Part shown: in pieces, positions 22,170 through 33,010 of the stretch
How positions within the stretch are numbered: position 1 is the first letter of the stretch
Layout: each line of letters opens with the position of its first letter
Source of the DNA: Serripes groenlandicus
Taxonomy: Eukaryota; Mollusca; Bivalvia; Cardiida; Cardiidae
Assembly (NCBI GenBank): GCA_031761405.1
Contig: JASEVX010000011.1
Coordinates: 65,699,217 to 65,763,216, forward strand
Direction of reading: 5' to 3'
DNA: 64,000 nucleotides
Program-made: the position numbers and the translations under genes
Notes under the pieces: model-generated
Database searches by the model: none
What the model was told of the DNA's origin: nothing
Seen by the model: the letters and a program-made list of their open reading frames with translations, nothing else

Positions 22170-22730
22170 TGGCGCTCGAGATTGTAGGGGTAAGCATTGC
22201 GACTGACTGACTCGCTAGCGCTCGAGATTGTAGGGGTAAGCATTGCGACTGACTGACTCGCTAGTGCTCGAGATTGTAGGGGTAAGCATTGCGACTTACT
22301 GACTCGCTAGTGCTCGAGATTGTAGGGGTAAGCATTGCGACTTACTGACTCGCTAGTGCTCGAGATTGTAGGGGTAAGCATTGCGACTTACTGACTCGCT
22401 AGTGCTCGAGATTGTAGGGGTAAGCATTGCGACTTACTGACTCGCTAGTGCTCGAGATTGTAGGGGTAAGCATTGCGACTGACTGACTCGCTAGTGCTCG
22501 AGATTGTAGGGGTAAGCATTGCGACTTACTGACTCGCTAGTGCTCGAGATTGTAGGGGTAAGCATTGCGACTTACTGACTCGCTAGTGCTCGAGATTGTA
22601 GGGGTAAGCATTGCGACTTACTGACTCGCTAGTGCTCGAGATTGTAGGGGTAAGCATTGCGACTTACTGACTCGCTAGTGCTCGAGATTGTAGGGGTAAG
22701 CATTGCGACTGACTGACTCGCTAGTGTCAG
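22170..22730 (+). repeat. 46-bp minisatellite inside a SINE, ~12 copies
   Basis: Unit with CTCGAGATTGTAGGGGTAAG followed by CATTGCGACTTACTGACTCG. Units are nearly identical; the main variant is GACTTAC against GACTGAC. The unit is the first part of the SINE B body segment that is expanded as 72 bp at 41885-46075. Confidence 0.95.
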
Positions 22731-23052
22731 GATAAATTGACCAGTAAAACTTGTAACTTACCCAGGAAACACCGTGATATAATTGTTGAAAGCGGCTCAC
22801 AACATTATGTAATTGATTTATTTAACCGTCATATAGTCTTGGTTATCTAACCTCTCACTGCCGGACTAAAAACAGATATCTAAATATCGGGGTTTCCATT
22901 AGACAAGTTAGTACGGAGGCAGTGCTTATCATTCGTGCAGTTTGGGTATTTACTAGATATGCACGCATTGTTAAGAGCTATTTTAACCTGCTGTCTCCGA
23001 TAAACCCTGTCCTATTCTAAAACCTATAGATGCGTATCAAACCATTGTACCG

Positions 23053-23330
23053 AGCCCCGGTAGCTATGTCGGTAGCGACGCGGGCTGTCAATCAAGGAAT
23101 TGTGAGTTTGAAAACTAGCTCGACGAACATTCTTTCTGACGTTTGACAAATGTTACTATGACAAGCGTCATTCGTCTTCCACCAATGGGATAACAGCCTA
23201 TGCGGAAAAGCGGCCAGTTGCTTGGAAAGTCTGTGTTGTGGAATATTTGTATGGGAAAGCCACGAAACACATGGGTAGGTGAACTGGACGCCGTGATTTG
23301 ACTGAAACATTGTTCAAAACAGGGTTGAAC
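23053..23330 (+). mobile_element. Family C SINE, shared with segment A
   Basis: Head GAGCCCCGGTAGCTATGTCG with GGTAGCGACGCGGGC; the body is like 7030-7292, and the tail ...GTTGAACTCAAATCAATT is preserved here but deleted in A. Confidence 0.8.
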
Positions 23331-23539
23331 TCAAATCAATTAAATCAATCCGTCAAACCACTCTGCGTTAGCATTGATCGACCGCGGACTCACAACGTAT
23401 CATTGGGTCCACCGCCCTCGGAATTAGTTTGACACGGTGCGATGCACAGTATTGATTATATGTGGGTTGGTTTACATATACGTATAGAGAGTCTGGGTAA
23501 TGAAGGTATTCGGTACACTGCCATCGAAATTAGTTCGAC

Positions 23540-24105
23540 ACGGTACAATGTTATTGAGTGGTGCAATGTACATTATTGAGTGTTACAATAAACATTATTG
23601 AGTGGTGCAATGTACCTTATTGAGTGGTGCAATGTACCTTATTGAGTGGTGCAATGTACCTTATTGAGTGATAAAAATGGACATTATTGAGTGGTACAAT
23701 GTACCTTATTGAGTGATAAAAATGGACATCATTGAGTGGTGCAATGTACATTATTTAGTGTGACAATGTACATTATTGAGTGATAAAATGTACATTATTG
23801 AGTGGTACAATGTACCTTATTGAGTGATAACAATGGACATTATTGAGTGGTGCAATGTACAGTATTAAGTGTTACAATATACATTATTGAGTGGTACAAT
23901 GTACCTTATTGAGTGTTACAATGTACATTAGTGAGTGATAAAATGGACATTATTGAGTGTCTGTGGGTTGGTTAATATATAGAGAGTCTGGGTAATGAAG
24001 GTATTCGGTACACTGCCATCGAAGATAGTTCGACACGGTACAATGTACGTTATTGAGTGGTGCAATGTACCTTATTCAGTTATAAAATGGACATTATTGA
24101 GTATG
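23540..24105 (+). repeat. 22-bp minisatellite, short array (segment B)
   Basis: Same unit and spacer as A 7372-9005, but two sub-arrays (about 23540-23955 and 24035-24105). Variants with GATAAAAATGGACATT are more frequent than in A. Confidence 0.9.
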
Positions 24106-24509
24106 TAGTTTGGTTACGTCAATTTGATTACTGACCTGGAACTGTCGAGTTCATTGTATTTATTCATTTATTTTTATTTATCTTTTATTTATTTATTTTC
24201 TCCCAATTGGTTTCAACAAGTTGTCTGAATTTGTATCATCTAAAACTTTTCTCCCAGAATAAAATTATACTTGTTTCTCACTTGTTTGTCGCATCGTCTT
24301 GGCTATCAACGCTAGAGGATGGATTACTCGCAGCAGAGTAGGATTCTTCCATGAGGACATGCCAGACCTGCATGATATACAAATGATGAGGTATAAACGA
24401 ATAACTGCTCCCAGTGTGGAAATGCAACGACAGCGTCCTCGGATTCTTAGTGGAGATGGGCCTGCACCTATAACAATAGACCAGGTTATCGTCATCATTA
24501 AATTGTTTG

Positions 24510-24670
24510 AATACAACCCTCTGCCTCTCGTACCACAGGTCCCTGGTTCGATTCCTGTAATGAGCGGGTTCTGCTTTTGGGCGCGAGTGCTGGTTAAGTC
24601 TCTCCAGGAAGCAGACATCGAGCATGATTAATATGAGTTTAACGTTTGCTTCGCAATCTTTAAAATTAAT
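24510..24670 (+). mobile_element. Family A SINE, shared with segment A
   Basis: Box B-like GGTTCGATTCC, AATGAGCGGGTTCTGC, CCAGGAAGCAGACATCGAGC and TTCGCAATC. Overlapping frames on both strands (24265-24718) are chance frames. Confidence 0.75.
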
Positions 24671-25014
24671 AAGTTTAAATAAACTAATACTCTTTTCACG
24701 AGTATGCGTAATATTCATCGTTCAATAGAATTAATGTGACAATATGTTGAAGTTTTTCTGTTAAATAAAATATGTACAAAGATATTACTTACGAGTAATA
24801 AAAATTACTTCCTGCGTGCCTATATATATCTAATAACAGTACTAATACTAAAACAATTACCTCATATAAGGTCATGTGTATTACTTAATAATGATTCAAA
24901 AGTCCTTCTATGTGTTTAAAAAAATAAAATGTCTTAATCATAATGATAATATTAACTTCTTCCTATATTTTCATATATACTACTTGGTACTATTAGTTTA
25001 AACTTATTTATTCT

Positions 25015-25200
25015 ATATCGATTCCGAAACAAGTTTTAAGCTTATATTTATCACGCTCGATCTCTGCTTCCTGGAGACTTAATCAGTACTCGCACCGTTT
25101 GTTAGGAAAAATCCCAAAGGCAGGATCCGCTCCTCGCGTGTTTCGAACCCGCGAGTTTCGGTACCAGAGGCCGACCACTGTACCACTGTTTTCTTCATTA
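25015..25200 (-). mobile_element. Family A SINE, minus strand, shared with segment A
   Basis: Plus-strand reading ATCGATTCCGAAACAAG at the left and TTTCGAACCCGCGAGTTTCG near the box B end. Orthologous to 11030-11217. Confidence 0.75.
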
Positions 25201-25360
25201 TATTAGTAATTAACTCCAATAAATTCATATATAGTTCTAAATGATAAAAAAAATTTACCTCATATAGGCTCATATATATTAAATAATAATGATGACAATT
25301 AATTTATATGTGTTTAAAGAAATTACAGTTCTTAATCGTAATGATGATTATCTTCAATAT

Positions 25361-25605
25361 ATTATTTTAACATGTATTACTTAATAATAAATAACAATTA
25401 CCTCCAATAAATTAATTTAACATGTATTACTTAATAATAAATAACCATTACCTCCAATAAATTAATTTAACATGTATTACTTAATAATAAATAACAATTA
25501 CCTCCAATAAATTAATTTAACATGTATTAATTAATAATAAATAACAATTACCTCCAATAAATTAATTTAACATATATTACTTAAATAATAAATAACAATT
25601 ACCTG
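25361..25605 (+). repeat. 50-bp tandem repeat, ~5 units
   Basis: ACAATTACCTCCAATAAATT recurs at 25395, 25445, 25495 and 25545. A has only one or two such units (11355-11415), so this expanded in B. Confidence 0.9.
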
Positions 25606-25683
25606 CTATGTTCACATATCTCAATAAATAGTGATAGCAATTACCTTAATAAAACTGGTTGACTAAAATGCCTGAGAATAATG

Positions 25684-26453
25684 TTTCCTCATGTACCTTT
25701 CCATTCACGGACTTATTTTTGCCATTAATTGACTAATGACAAATGAAACAAATAACACTTTATATTGAAAAAACATTTTCTATAATTGCGACAAGCATTT
25801 GGACGGTCGACTCAGTCGAATACATATGTACAGTACAACACATTCTTAATTTACAACATATTTGGATAGTTATACATGTGGCAATTACATGTTTGCCATA
25901 TAACACCCACACAAAAACCCGTGTGCGTTCACCATTGTTCTACTTGCACTTACTGTGAATTATATAATTCAATAAATCAGCATAACTAACATGACCAATG
26001 GATTAAATATGTATATATGCAGATAGTTCAACTCGCCCAGGAACAACCAGAGATAAAACTTTTTATAGCCAAAAACTCTGGAAACCTGTGCCCATTTGTC
26101 AATGTCGAACCAAGAAATGTTGGGCCTCATTCGCATCTAGCAATCATATTGTAATAATACATCCATAAGAAATGGAAACAGCATAATTCAAAGAAAACAA
26201 TCTTTGAATGTATCAAAAACATTAACAGAACTAATTCTTCGAACTACTCTTTGTAATTTTGATTTTTTTAAACTATCGTGAAAAAATATAACTCGTTACA
26301 CGTCACCACAGTCCGACTGTCCAAACCTGAAAGACTGATCACGAGAACTTTCCTCGTGCAATTCACTTTAAAACAACGCCACCTAGCGTTCATTGCTTTC
26401 AAACAGGGGGAAATTAATTTCCTCCTTATTCGATTTTCTCAAACGTAGGAAAT
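25684..26453. mobile_element. 770-bp insertion specific to segment B
   Basis: A runs straight from GCCTGAAAATAATG to TATATATATTAAGTTTGAT (12600-12635); B has 770 bp between the same words. The insert starts TTTCCTCATG and ends CGTAGGAAA, so at least a 6-bp inverted end is present. A 71-codon plus frame (25743-25958) has no motif. Deletion from A is the alternative. Confidence 0.55.
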
Positions 26454-27080
26454 TACATATATATATTTAGTTTGATTATTTATATGAACATTTGACACAG
26501 TAAAAAATAAATATGCTATGCTTTTCTTATTTTGTGGTCAGGGATGTACTATCTGTAACTTGATTGGTGGATCAGTAAACGTTGGATTACGACATTTCAC
26601 AGAAAGCTCTGCAGTTTACTCACATGTGTTTTTGATTTCTTACACAAGTACTCCTCACAACATTCTTCCAAGGCGACTGAACTATCGCGGTCCGATAATA
26701 TGTGAATCAGTGGCAGTCTGGGCCCGGTTGTTCGTCTTATGGTTAAATTCAGTTTAATTTACACCAGACCGAAACTTTGCTGCCGTAGCAATCGCCAGTG
26801 TTAATCTGATGATTATCTATTACAAGTCGTTTCAAATTGACATTGCGTCAACCAATCAAAATGTCGCCTATCAAATCAATAGATATCAACAGGGGAGATA
26901 AACCATGTAAATAAATACGAAAGAGAAACGGTGATTTCGAGTAATCCGATTTAGTGAATAATTTAAGCTATGGGGTCAATTCGAGACGATCTTTATGCGG
27001 TATCGTCAGATTAAATATACGTACAGTGAAGTATTTTGCTCAGGATTTAATGAGATTGGTATACATCCATCGATCACTAG

Positions 27081-27160
27081 ATCACGCCGAGATATCACGA
27101 GATATCACGAGATCACTGCATCACGCCGAGATATCACGAGATATCATGAGATCACGGTGG
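27081..27160 (+). repeat. ~40-bp tandem repeat, two units
   Basis: ATCACGCCGAGATATCACGA starts at 27081 and again at 27120. Confidence 0.85.
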
Positions 27161-27191
27161 TTCGTGGTTTAGCTAGTCCTTTGATTATAAA

Positions 27192-27421
27192 TTAACCCTT
27201 TCCCTCATATAGACGCTTTCTGACGCCTCTGCAGCAGACGGATTTTTGAAAACATAGTGACAAAAGAAGAAATTGCACAAAACGTGCAATTTCTCCTTTT
27301 GCCACAATGTTTTCCACTTTTTGTCATAGGTTATCCATTTAATTAAGGAGATTTTCTATTTTTTGACAGAATACGTTCAAAGTCGTCTGCTGCAGAATTG
27401 CCGTATGAGGGAAAGGGTTAA
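27192..27421. mobile_element. Hairpin MITE, best-preserved copy
   Basis: 230 bp. Terminal inverted repeats TTAACCCTTTCCCTCATA and TATGAGGGAAAGGGTTAA; inside, TCTGCAGCAGACGG against CGTCTGCTGCAGA and a central AAATTGCACAAAACGTGCAATTT hairpin-like core flanked by the TTGCCACAATGTTTT arm. Whole-element pairing would give a long stem. No coding capacity. TTAA is at both edges. Confidence 0.85.
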
Positions 27422-27508
27422 AAAGGTTGATCGATGAATTAACTGTACGAAGCATACTCAACTTTATGTACTTCAATTTTATTAATTGCGTTGCCATCGG
27501 TCATCATT

Positions 27509-27868
27509 AACCCATTATGGACGATGTATTTTATTGTATTTACGCTTTCCAACATATAGCACATGTACATCAGACGACTAGAAAACATCTCGGCTCATAA
27601 TGCGCCTTTTGTCTCAATGTTTTCAAATTTGTTCTTGAGATGTACGTGGGAATTGGTTAGATGTGCCAATAGCAAAGCAGATGACTTTTAACCCCGTTGG
27701 TTTTGCAGACGTATTTCTAGCAGACGATGAGCAATTTCTCAAACGGCAACACTTTTTCCAACTCTATTCACTTATTTAACTTATATTTATAGAGATTCAC
27801 CATATTTTGCCTATATGTTTTAAAGTCGCCAGCTGCATATTTGATGTAATATTGTAAAGGGGGTTAAC
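27509..27868. mobile_element. Degraded hairpin MITE pair
   Basis: TTAACCCATTATGGACG, CATCAGACGACTAGAAAAC, TTTTAACCCCGTTGGTTTTG, CTAGCAGACGATGAG and AAAGTCGCCAGCTGCATAT, ending GGGGGTTAACC. Probably two overlapping decayed copies. Confidence 0.5.
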
Positions 27869-27984
27869 CTAGCATTGAAGATCTCAGGATAATGGAGTAA
27901 TAAACAAGTAATTATGGGAATGAATAACACATCACACCAAGTAATTATGGGAATGAATTACACAAAGCAATCGTGTTTGTTTGT

Positions 27985-28228
27985 GAGCATGGTATATTAC
28001 GCCGCTTTCAGCAATTTTTTAGTTATTTTTGGGCGTTTTCTGAGTAAATTACCAGTACTGCTCTGCTGCTCCATTTATCTTGACACCAGATACTCAGTCG
28101 TAATGCTAACCCAACAGCCCTGAGGGCCCAGGACAAAACACCTTTTAAAAAGTATTTCGTAGGACTCAGCCGGGGATCGAAGCCGCACATAATGGACGCT
28201 CTACGACAACACTACCCGCTTAGTATAT
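27985..28228 (-). mobile_element. Family B SINE, minus strand
   Basis: Minus-strand reading has box B GGCTTCGATCCCCGG, GTTAGCATTACGACTGAG, GGTGTCAAGATAAATGGAGC and TTGCTGAAAGCGGCGTAA. One body unit, not expanded. Confidence 0.8.
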
Positions 28229-28241
28229 CTTTTGTAATTGT

Positions 28242-28453
28242 AAACCTTTCCGAAATAACCTATTGCCACAGCAACTCTGCAGCAAAATATGGGAAATATA
28301 TATTAATAAAAGTATACTTATTGACTAGAGTTAAAAACATTGCGTCAAAAAGAAAAAAACAATAATGCTCAGCATTTTCTACTTTTGCCACAATGTTTTC
28401 AAAGTCTTCAGCTACAGAAACGTCAACAAGCGTCTGCTTATGGGAAAGGGTTA
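28242..28453. mobile_element. Hairpin MITE copy
   Basis: CAACTCTGCAGCAAAATATG at the left, TTTTGCCACAATGTTTTC and GCGTCTGCTTATGGGAAAGG at the right, ending GGGTTAAA. Confidence 0.65.
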
Positions 28454-28554
28454 AAGGCTAACTTTCGTATTTCTTTATATATACATGTTTATACTCGCCC
28501 GATCTTCAGACAATGCTCTGTAAAAGAAAAACAAATCGTTACAAACAGAATGAC

Positions 28555-28802
28555 GAGCCCCTGTAGCTTTGTCGGTAGCGACGCGGGCTGTCAATCCAGG
28601 GGTTGTAAGTTCGAATCCCGGCATGCGTCATTCGTCTTCCACCAATGGGCTAAGTCTATGTGGAAAAGGGGCCATTTGCTCTGGAAGATTGTTGTGCGGA
28701 GTACTGGTGTGACGAAATCAGGAAATACATTAGTAAGTGAACTGGCCGCCTTGATATGACTGAGAAAATGTTAAAAACGGCGTTAAACCCCAATCAATCA
28801 AT
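28555..28802 (+). mobile_element. Family C SINE, full-length copy
   Basis: tRNA-like head with GTAGCTTTGTCGGTAGC (box A region) and box B AGTTCGAATCCCGG; body CGTCATTCGTCTTCCACC, GAACTGGCCGCCTTGATATG, tail GGCGTTAAACCCCAATCAAT. About 248 bp. The best reference copy of this family in the window. Confidence 0.85.
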
Positions 28803-28973
28803 ACAAACATAATATCTTTCTACTCAAAATATCTATGTTGAAGAGGATTCACAATATGCGTTACAGAAAGCTTGACGATTGCCCTGCTATAAGCCGTTTT
28901 GGGTAATCTATATTGAAATCACTCATAAGAAAAACAAAGTAACATATGGAGTATTGAAAAAATCAATTCAGTT

Positions 28974-30075
28974 ACAGGTACAAGAGAAAGTTGATGCAAC
29001 GCATCAATGTCGCCGGAAATGCATACTGCAGTTATGCATAACACTAACGAAGTGAATGATAATTGAAGCCCTTCATTGTTTATGATCAATCTCCATTCCA
29101 AAGTAGGTTGACCATACACACAGCCAACTAATTATTGATCATACACAGTAATGGAAATGAGTAATCTTGACAATCATTAGTCTTAGTATGTATACAGTGC
29201 TTTCATTAAGGGATAATTATAAGATTTGTGAATTCCAAATACACTTTTCAAGATGTTTGTCAGAATATTTGAATTTTATCATTTATCAATAAAACCACAA
29301 AACAGACAATTTAAGATGTGCATGCAATAGCACGTCATTTTATGTTTCCCCTATTAAAGTCAACATTGGACACCTTTGCAGCAATCTACTTTTAAAACAA
29401 TGAGTTAAGGGTTAAATCGGTGAAGACATGAGTTTTCTCTTTTTCTCAAAATGATATTAGCTTGGCATCCTAATTATATCATACTTTAACAAATGATGAA
29501 ATGTAGTCCAATATTTATAAATAAGACCACTTTCGAAATATAATATCAGCTAAACAGTTCAATCTCATTGAAATTGTTGTATAATTTAAACTTAATTTCG
29601 AACATAAACTGAGCCCTACAACATGTTAATTTATTGTAATTCTTTCCTTCCTTTTTTTTATAATGAAAATAACAAACTACTCATGTTTTATAATTATAGG
29701 ATGATTAGCGCCCTTGTGTCAATGATGCATAACAATATGCAGATCGGAAGCAATATGCCTTTAGGGAATTTAATGACACATTTAAAATTGTCAAGGACGA
29801 AATAATTGTGTACGAAAGACCCGATTCGTGACCTACATTCTTCTTCCCAGAGGTGTCGTTCTTGAAACTCTCTTTATAGGCAGAGAGTGTTCGTTCAAAG
29901 TCATTTTTCTATTAAAACCAGTTTTATCTCAGTTTGTTCTTTTCTTCATTTGTTTCGAAATAAACATTTTAAATCACCTATAATTTACTATTTGTAAGTG
30001 AGTGTAAAGAGAGGCTCTCTGCAAAGGAGATTGATCTACGCAGTTGGTATTCGCGAGTCACGCGATCAACAGTTT
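28974..30075. other. Spacer; left edge repeats 9003-9050
   Basis: ACAAGAGAAAGTTGATGCAA at 28980 repeats the sequence after the A minisatellite. A fragment of the hairpin MITE lies at 29343-29414 (TTTGCAGCAATCTACTTTTA ... GGGTTAA). No gene seen. Confidence 0.5.
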
Positions 30076-30520
30076 TAGCTTAGAAACAGTTCATATTTTA
30101 GATATACATGGATAAACATTATAAAATTAATTCCTGACAAATCAAGACATCTCTTTGAACATGAAAATAACATTCAGTAAGTTAAGATTGCTATTTTAAA
30201 GGAGAATTCGACGTGATTTTTACTTGATATTGACACATAACAGTCTGCTTGCTGCAAGTCTCATAGGGACGGTTTTGTCTTCGTAAATAAAACCCCCAAA
30301 AAAGAGATGCGAGTCAAAATAAAGAAACTACTAATACTTAAAACATCGGAATATTTATTTCATTTTAGATGTGTCATAACTTAGTGTTTTTAAACAAACG
30401 CAATTGTAATATGTTCAAGACATTTAAAAAAAAAAAAACTAATAATAACTCCTCCTCCCATGTGATTTCCGAAAACCTATTAAAAATAGAAGTCGCGGGC
30501 TTCTGCCCGGCGACTAATAA
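30076..30520 (+). repeat. ~455-bp element ending in a GC-rich hairpin (copy 2)
   Basis: Aligns with 9596-10052, including the terminal AGTCGCGGGCTTCTGCCCGG hairpin. The reading frame of copy 1 is broken here. Confidence 0.65.
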
Positions 30521-31240
30521 TTTGATTGAAAACATTTGGACAATGATAACGTGATCGTGTTGGGTTCAACATCTTCAATGGCGCGTTCTATGTTATCTGG
30601 GTCCAATTCCACCAACTTTACTTAGCGCTAAGTAATACTTAAATACTTAAGACCATATGTCATCATTTTTGTAAAATATGAACGGTGGAAAGTATTTAAG
30701 TGAATGACTTAGTTGATATAAATGATTAGCTTGCTGATTAATATTTTAGCCTTTCCAAGCAACTGGCTATTTATTTTCACATGCCATTTGTATACATTCT
30801 GATTTGTTGGATACAATGTTTCGAGTTATACGGTATTTTTGATAAATATCGATGAAACTGGACGAAAACTATTCTATAGACATGTGCATGCCAACAGTAA
30901 TGTTGATACAATTGTCTATGGCTGGAAGGTCTCATTTCTTCCGATATAAACAGGGCTCTTCTAGATGATAACATCATCGCCATCTTCTTCAGAGAGTGTA
31001 CGCCTTCTTCGGCCATTCCCATACGACTGCTAACCTTTTGTATTGTCCGTGTAAATTCAACTGTCGCCTATTAAATATATAACAAGTTCAATGTACATAG
31101 AACTATGCAAGTAAACACAAATGCTGTGTATGTCTTGGACAGATGCATTTGCAGGGACAATACGTGAGTATTTAGCAACCCGATTCCGTTTGAGACAATC
31201 ACCAAATTGAAAACGTCTGAATCATTTGATTGCGGTAACC
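30521..31240. other. No recognisable feature
   Basis: An 81-codon minus frame at 30777-31022 has an ATG and charged composition, but no domain, splice pair or repeat support. Confidence 0.35.
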
Positions 31241-31390
31241 GGCTTCGTGAAGATTCTGTGCCGACACTTTAGAGCTCGGCTAGCCGAAGCATCAGGCTTC
31301 GTGAAGCTTCTGTATCGACACTTTAGAGCTCGGCTAGCCGAAGCATCAGGCTTCGTGAAGCTTCTGTGCTTCTAGCCGGAGCATCAACGC
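31241..31390 (+). repeat. 54-bp tandem repeat, ~2.7 units
   Basis: GGCTTCGTGAAGCTTCTGT starts at 31241, 31295 and 31349; each unit holds GAGCTCGGCTAGCCGAAGC. Confidence 0.9.
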
Positions 31391-32096
31391 CGTCTGACTA
31401 AACGCTTTACTCTAGGCATATCAACATTTTATATCGATATTACTAGAAATGGCTATGGACTACATTAAACAATCGTTCCAATTGCAAAACTGGACAATTG
31501 ATTTTTTAAAAAAGAAATCAGCATTGAAAAGGTTCAAGGAGAGCCGCGTAAAAAAGTTTATTTTACAAATGGTGGAAAACAGCAGAATATGTCTAGCGAA
31601 AATAAGTATCAAGTAAAAATAATAAACATACGATGAAGATACTGTTTCAATGAGGGAGGCATAATAACTAATTAAAGCACTGAAAGTGCTGACGGTATGG
31701 GGGCTGCAGGAAGGTTGAAAAAATAGCGAAAATTTGAACGGAACTAACAATTGAGCTTATGTTTATGTATTTATTGTTAAGAAGTTGTAAGATCATATCA
31801 AAATTAGTAAATATTATGAAACTGCCAATTTGAAAACAGGAGGACATTGCTGGCACTATATCGGTCACCTGAGTGCAAGAGCTCACAAGTATACACATTT
31901 AAGACATGAAGAATCAAAGGAAAATTTGACAGCAGGTTTAGGCAGAATATTTTGAAGTTTCTGCCTTATTATATTGAGAAATATGTCAAAATTAAATCAA
32001 CTTACATCAAGTAGAAATAGTTCATGTACTAGACTCGGAGAAAGTGTTTGGTCAATGCAAAACTCATCAACACAATTATTCTGCCAAAGATTCAAA
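31391..32096. other. No recognisable feature
   Basis: AT-rich; short frames only. Confidence 0.4.
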
Positions 32097-32580
32097 ATGC
32101 AACCTCCAGAGTGTTATCAATAGTTTCCTTCATTTGGCCTATTACCGTTTTACCTGATATGACCTATATTCGAAAACGGACTAAATATTACCAATACAAA
32201 TATTCTGACAAAGTTTTAAGCTGCTGAAGCGAAGAATGCGGCCTCCAGAGTATTAACAAGAGTTTCTTCAATTTGTCCTAGTGACCTAGTTTTTAACCCG
32301 GCATGACCCATATACGAACTTGGCATAGATATCATCAGATAGACATTCTGACCAATTTCTCAAAAATGTGGCTTCTAAAGTGTTGACAAGATTTTCCTTC
32401 AATTTTGCCTAGTGACCTTGTTTTTGTACAGACATGATGATCAATTTTCAAACGTGGCCTACATATTATCAAGACAAACATTATGAAACAGTTTCAACAT
32501 GCTCAAGTGAAACATGCAATATCCAGAGTGTTAACTGTTAAGATTTCCCTTCAATTTGGTCAAATGATCAAATATGACCG
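32097..32580 (+). repeat. Degenerate ~120-bp tandem repeat of bivalve type
   Basis: About four units, each with CTCCAGAGTGTTAACAAG-like and CCTAGTGACCTAGTTTTT-like words and ATTCTGACCAA. Diverged from each other. Confidence 0.65.
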
Positions 32581-32589
32581 CATAGCGCA

Positions 32590-33010
32590 ATCGGGTCGCC
32601 CGGTTGAGGGAGAGTTTGGCGTTTGCACTCTATCGCTACAACTTAGTTATTGATGATAAACTGTGTGTTAACCTTCTGCGAAGAGCGCTGGATGATCTGA
32701 CGAATGATGCGACGAGCCGGCTTTCATAACCTACGAGCCAGAGGGGGTGTTCGGCCAGAGGTCAATGTCTGCCCGATTTCCGGCCGGCCTCTGAGCGGCG
32801 TCTGGATTGTCTAGGTGGTCCAAGATTTGGCCCGGTGCTCGCCCGATATGTGTGATGCCCGGCCGGACATCGGCCAGGCATCAGCCGATTAAAGTGCGAT
32901 GAGGCTTTAAGTACGAGGTAAAGGTAATTCGATGCCCGCGAGGAGTCCCGAAGGATTCCAGCCGAAAATAGCTAGAAATCCGACGCAAATTACTCACAAA
33001 CCTATCGCAA
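32590..33010. other. GC-rich island with CGGCCGG motifs
   Basis: Much richer in G+C than its surroundings, with recurring CCGGCCGG, CGGCCAG and GCCCGAT words around 32750-32890. No frame or RNA is recognised. It may be another short-motif TIR element whose ends are not found. Confidence 0.4.

Larger units (their letters stand above)
21838..22815 (+). mobile_element. Family B SINE with MITE insertion and internal 46-bp array
   Basis: Head GTGGTGTAGTGGTAAAGC; the body is interrupted at 21921-22144 by a MITE and then expanded at 22170-22730. The distal body resumes with GACCAGTAAAACTTGTAAC and CACCGTGATATAAT. Orthologous to the A SINE at 6350-6815, which has one body unit. Confidence 0.85.
20321..26994 (+). 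repeat. Segment B of the direct segmental duplication
   Basis: Second copy of the locus described as segment A. It keeps the empty target sites of the LINE (20959-20965), of the 3.9-kb foldback-like element (21395-21399) and of the family A SINE (about 22730-22740). It has its own insertions (21921-22144, 25684-26453) and a SINE-internal array. Ends where A runs into a MITE. Confidence 0.85.

Noticed and set aside
24265..24718. Overlapping frames of 110-146 codons on both strands
   Set aside because: They span a SINE and its flank; frames are not kept in segment A.
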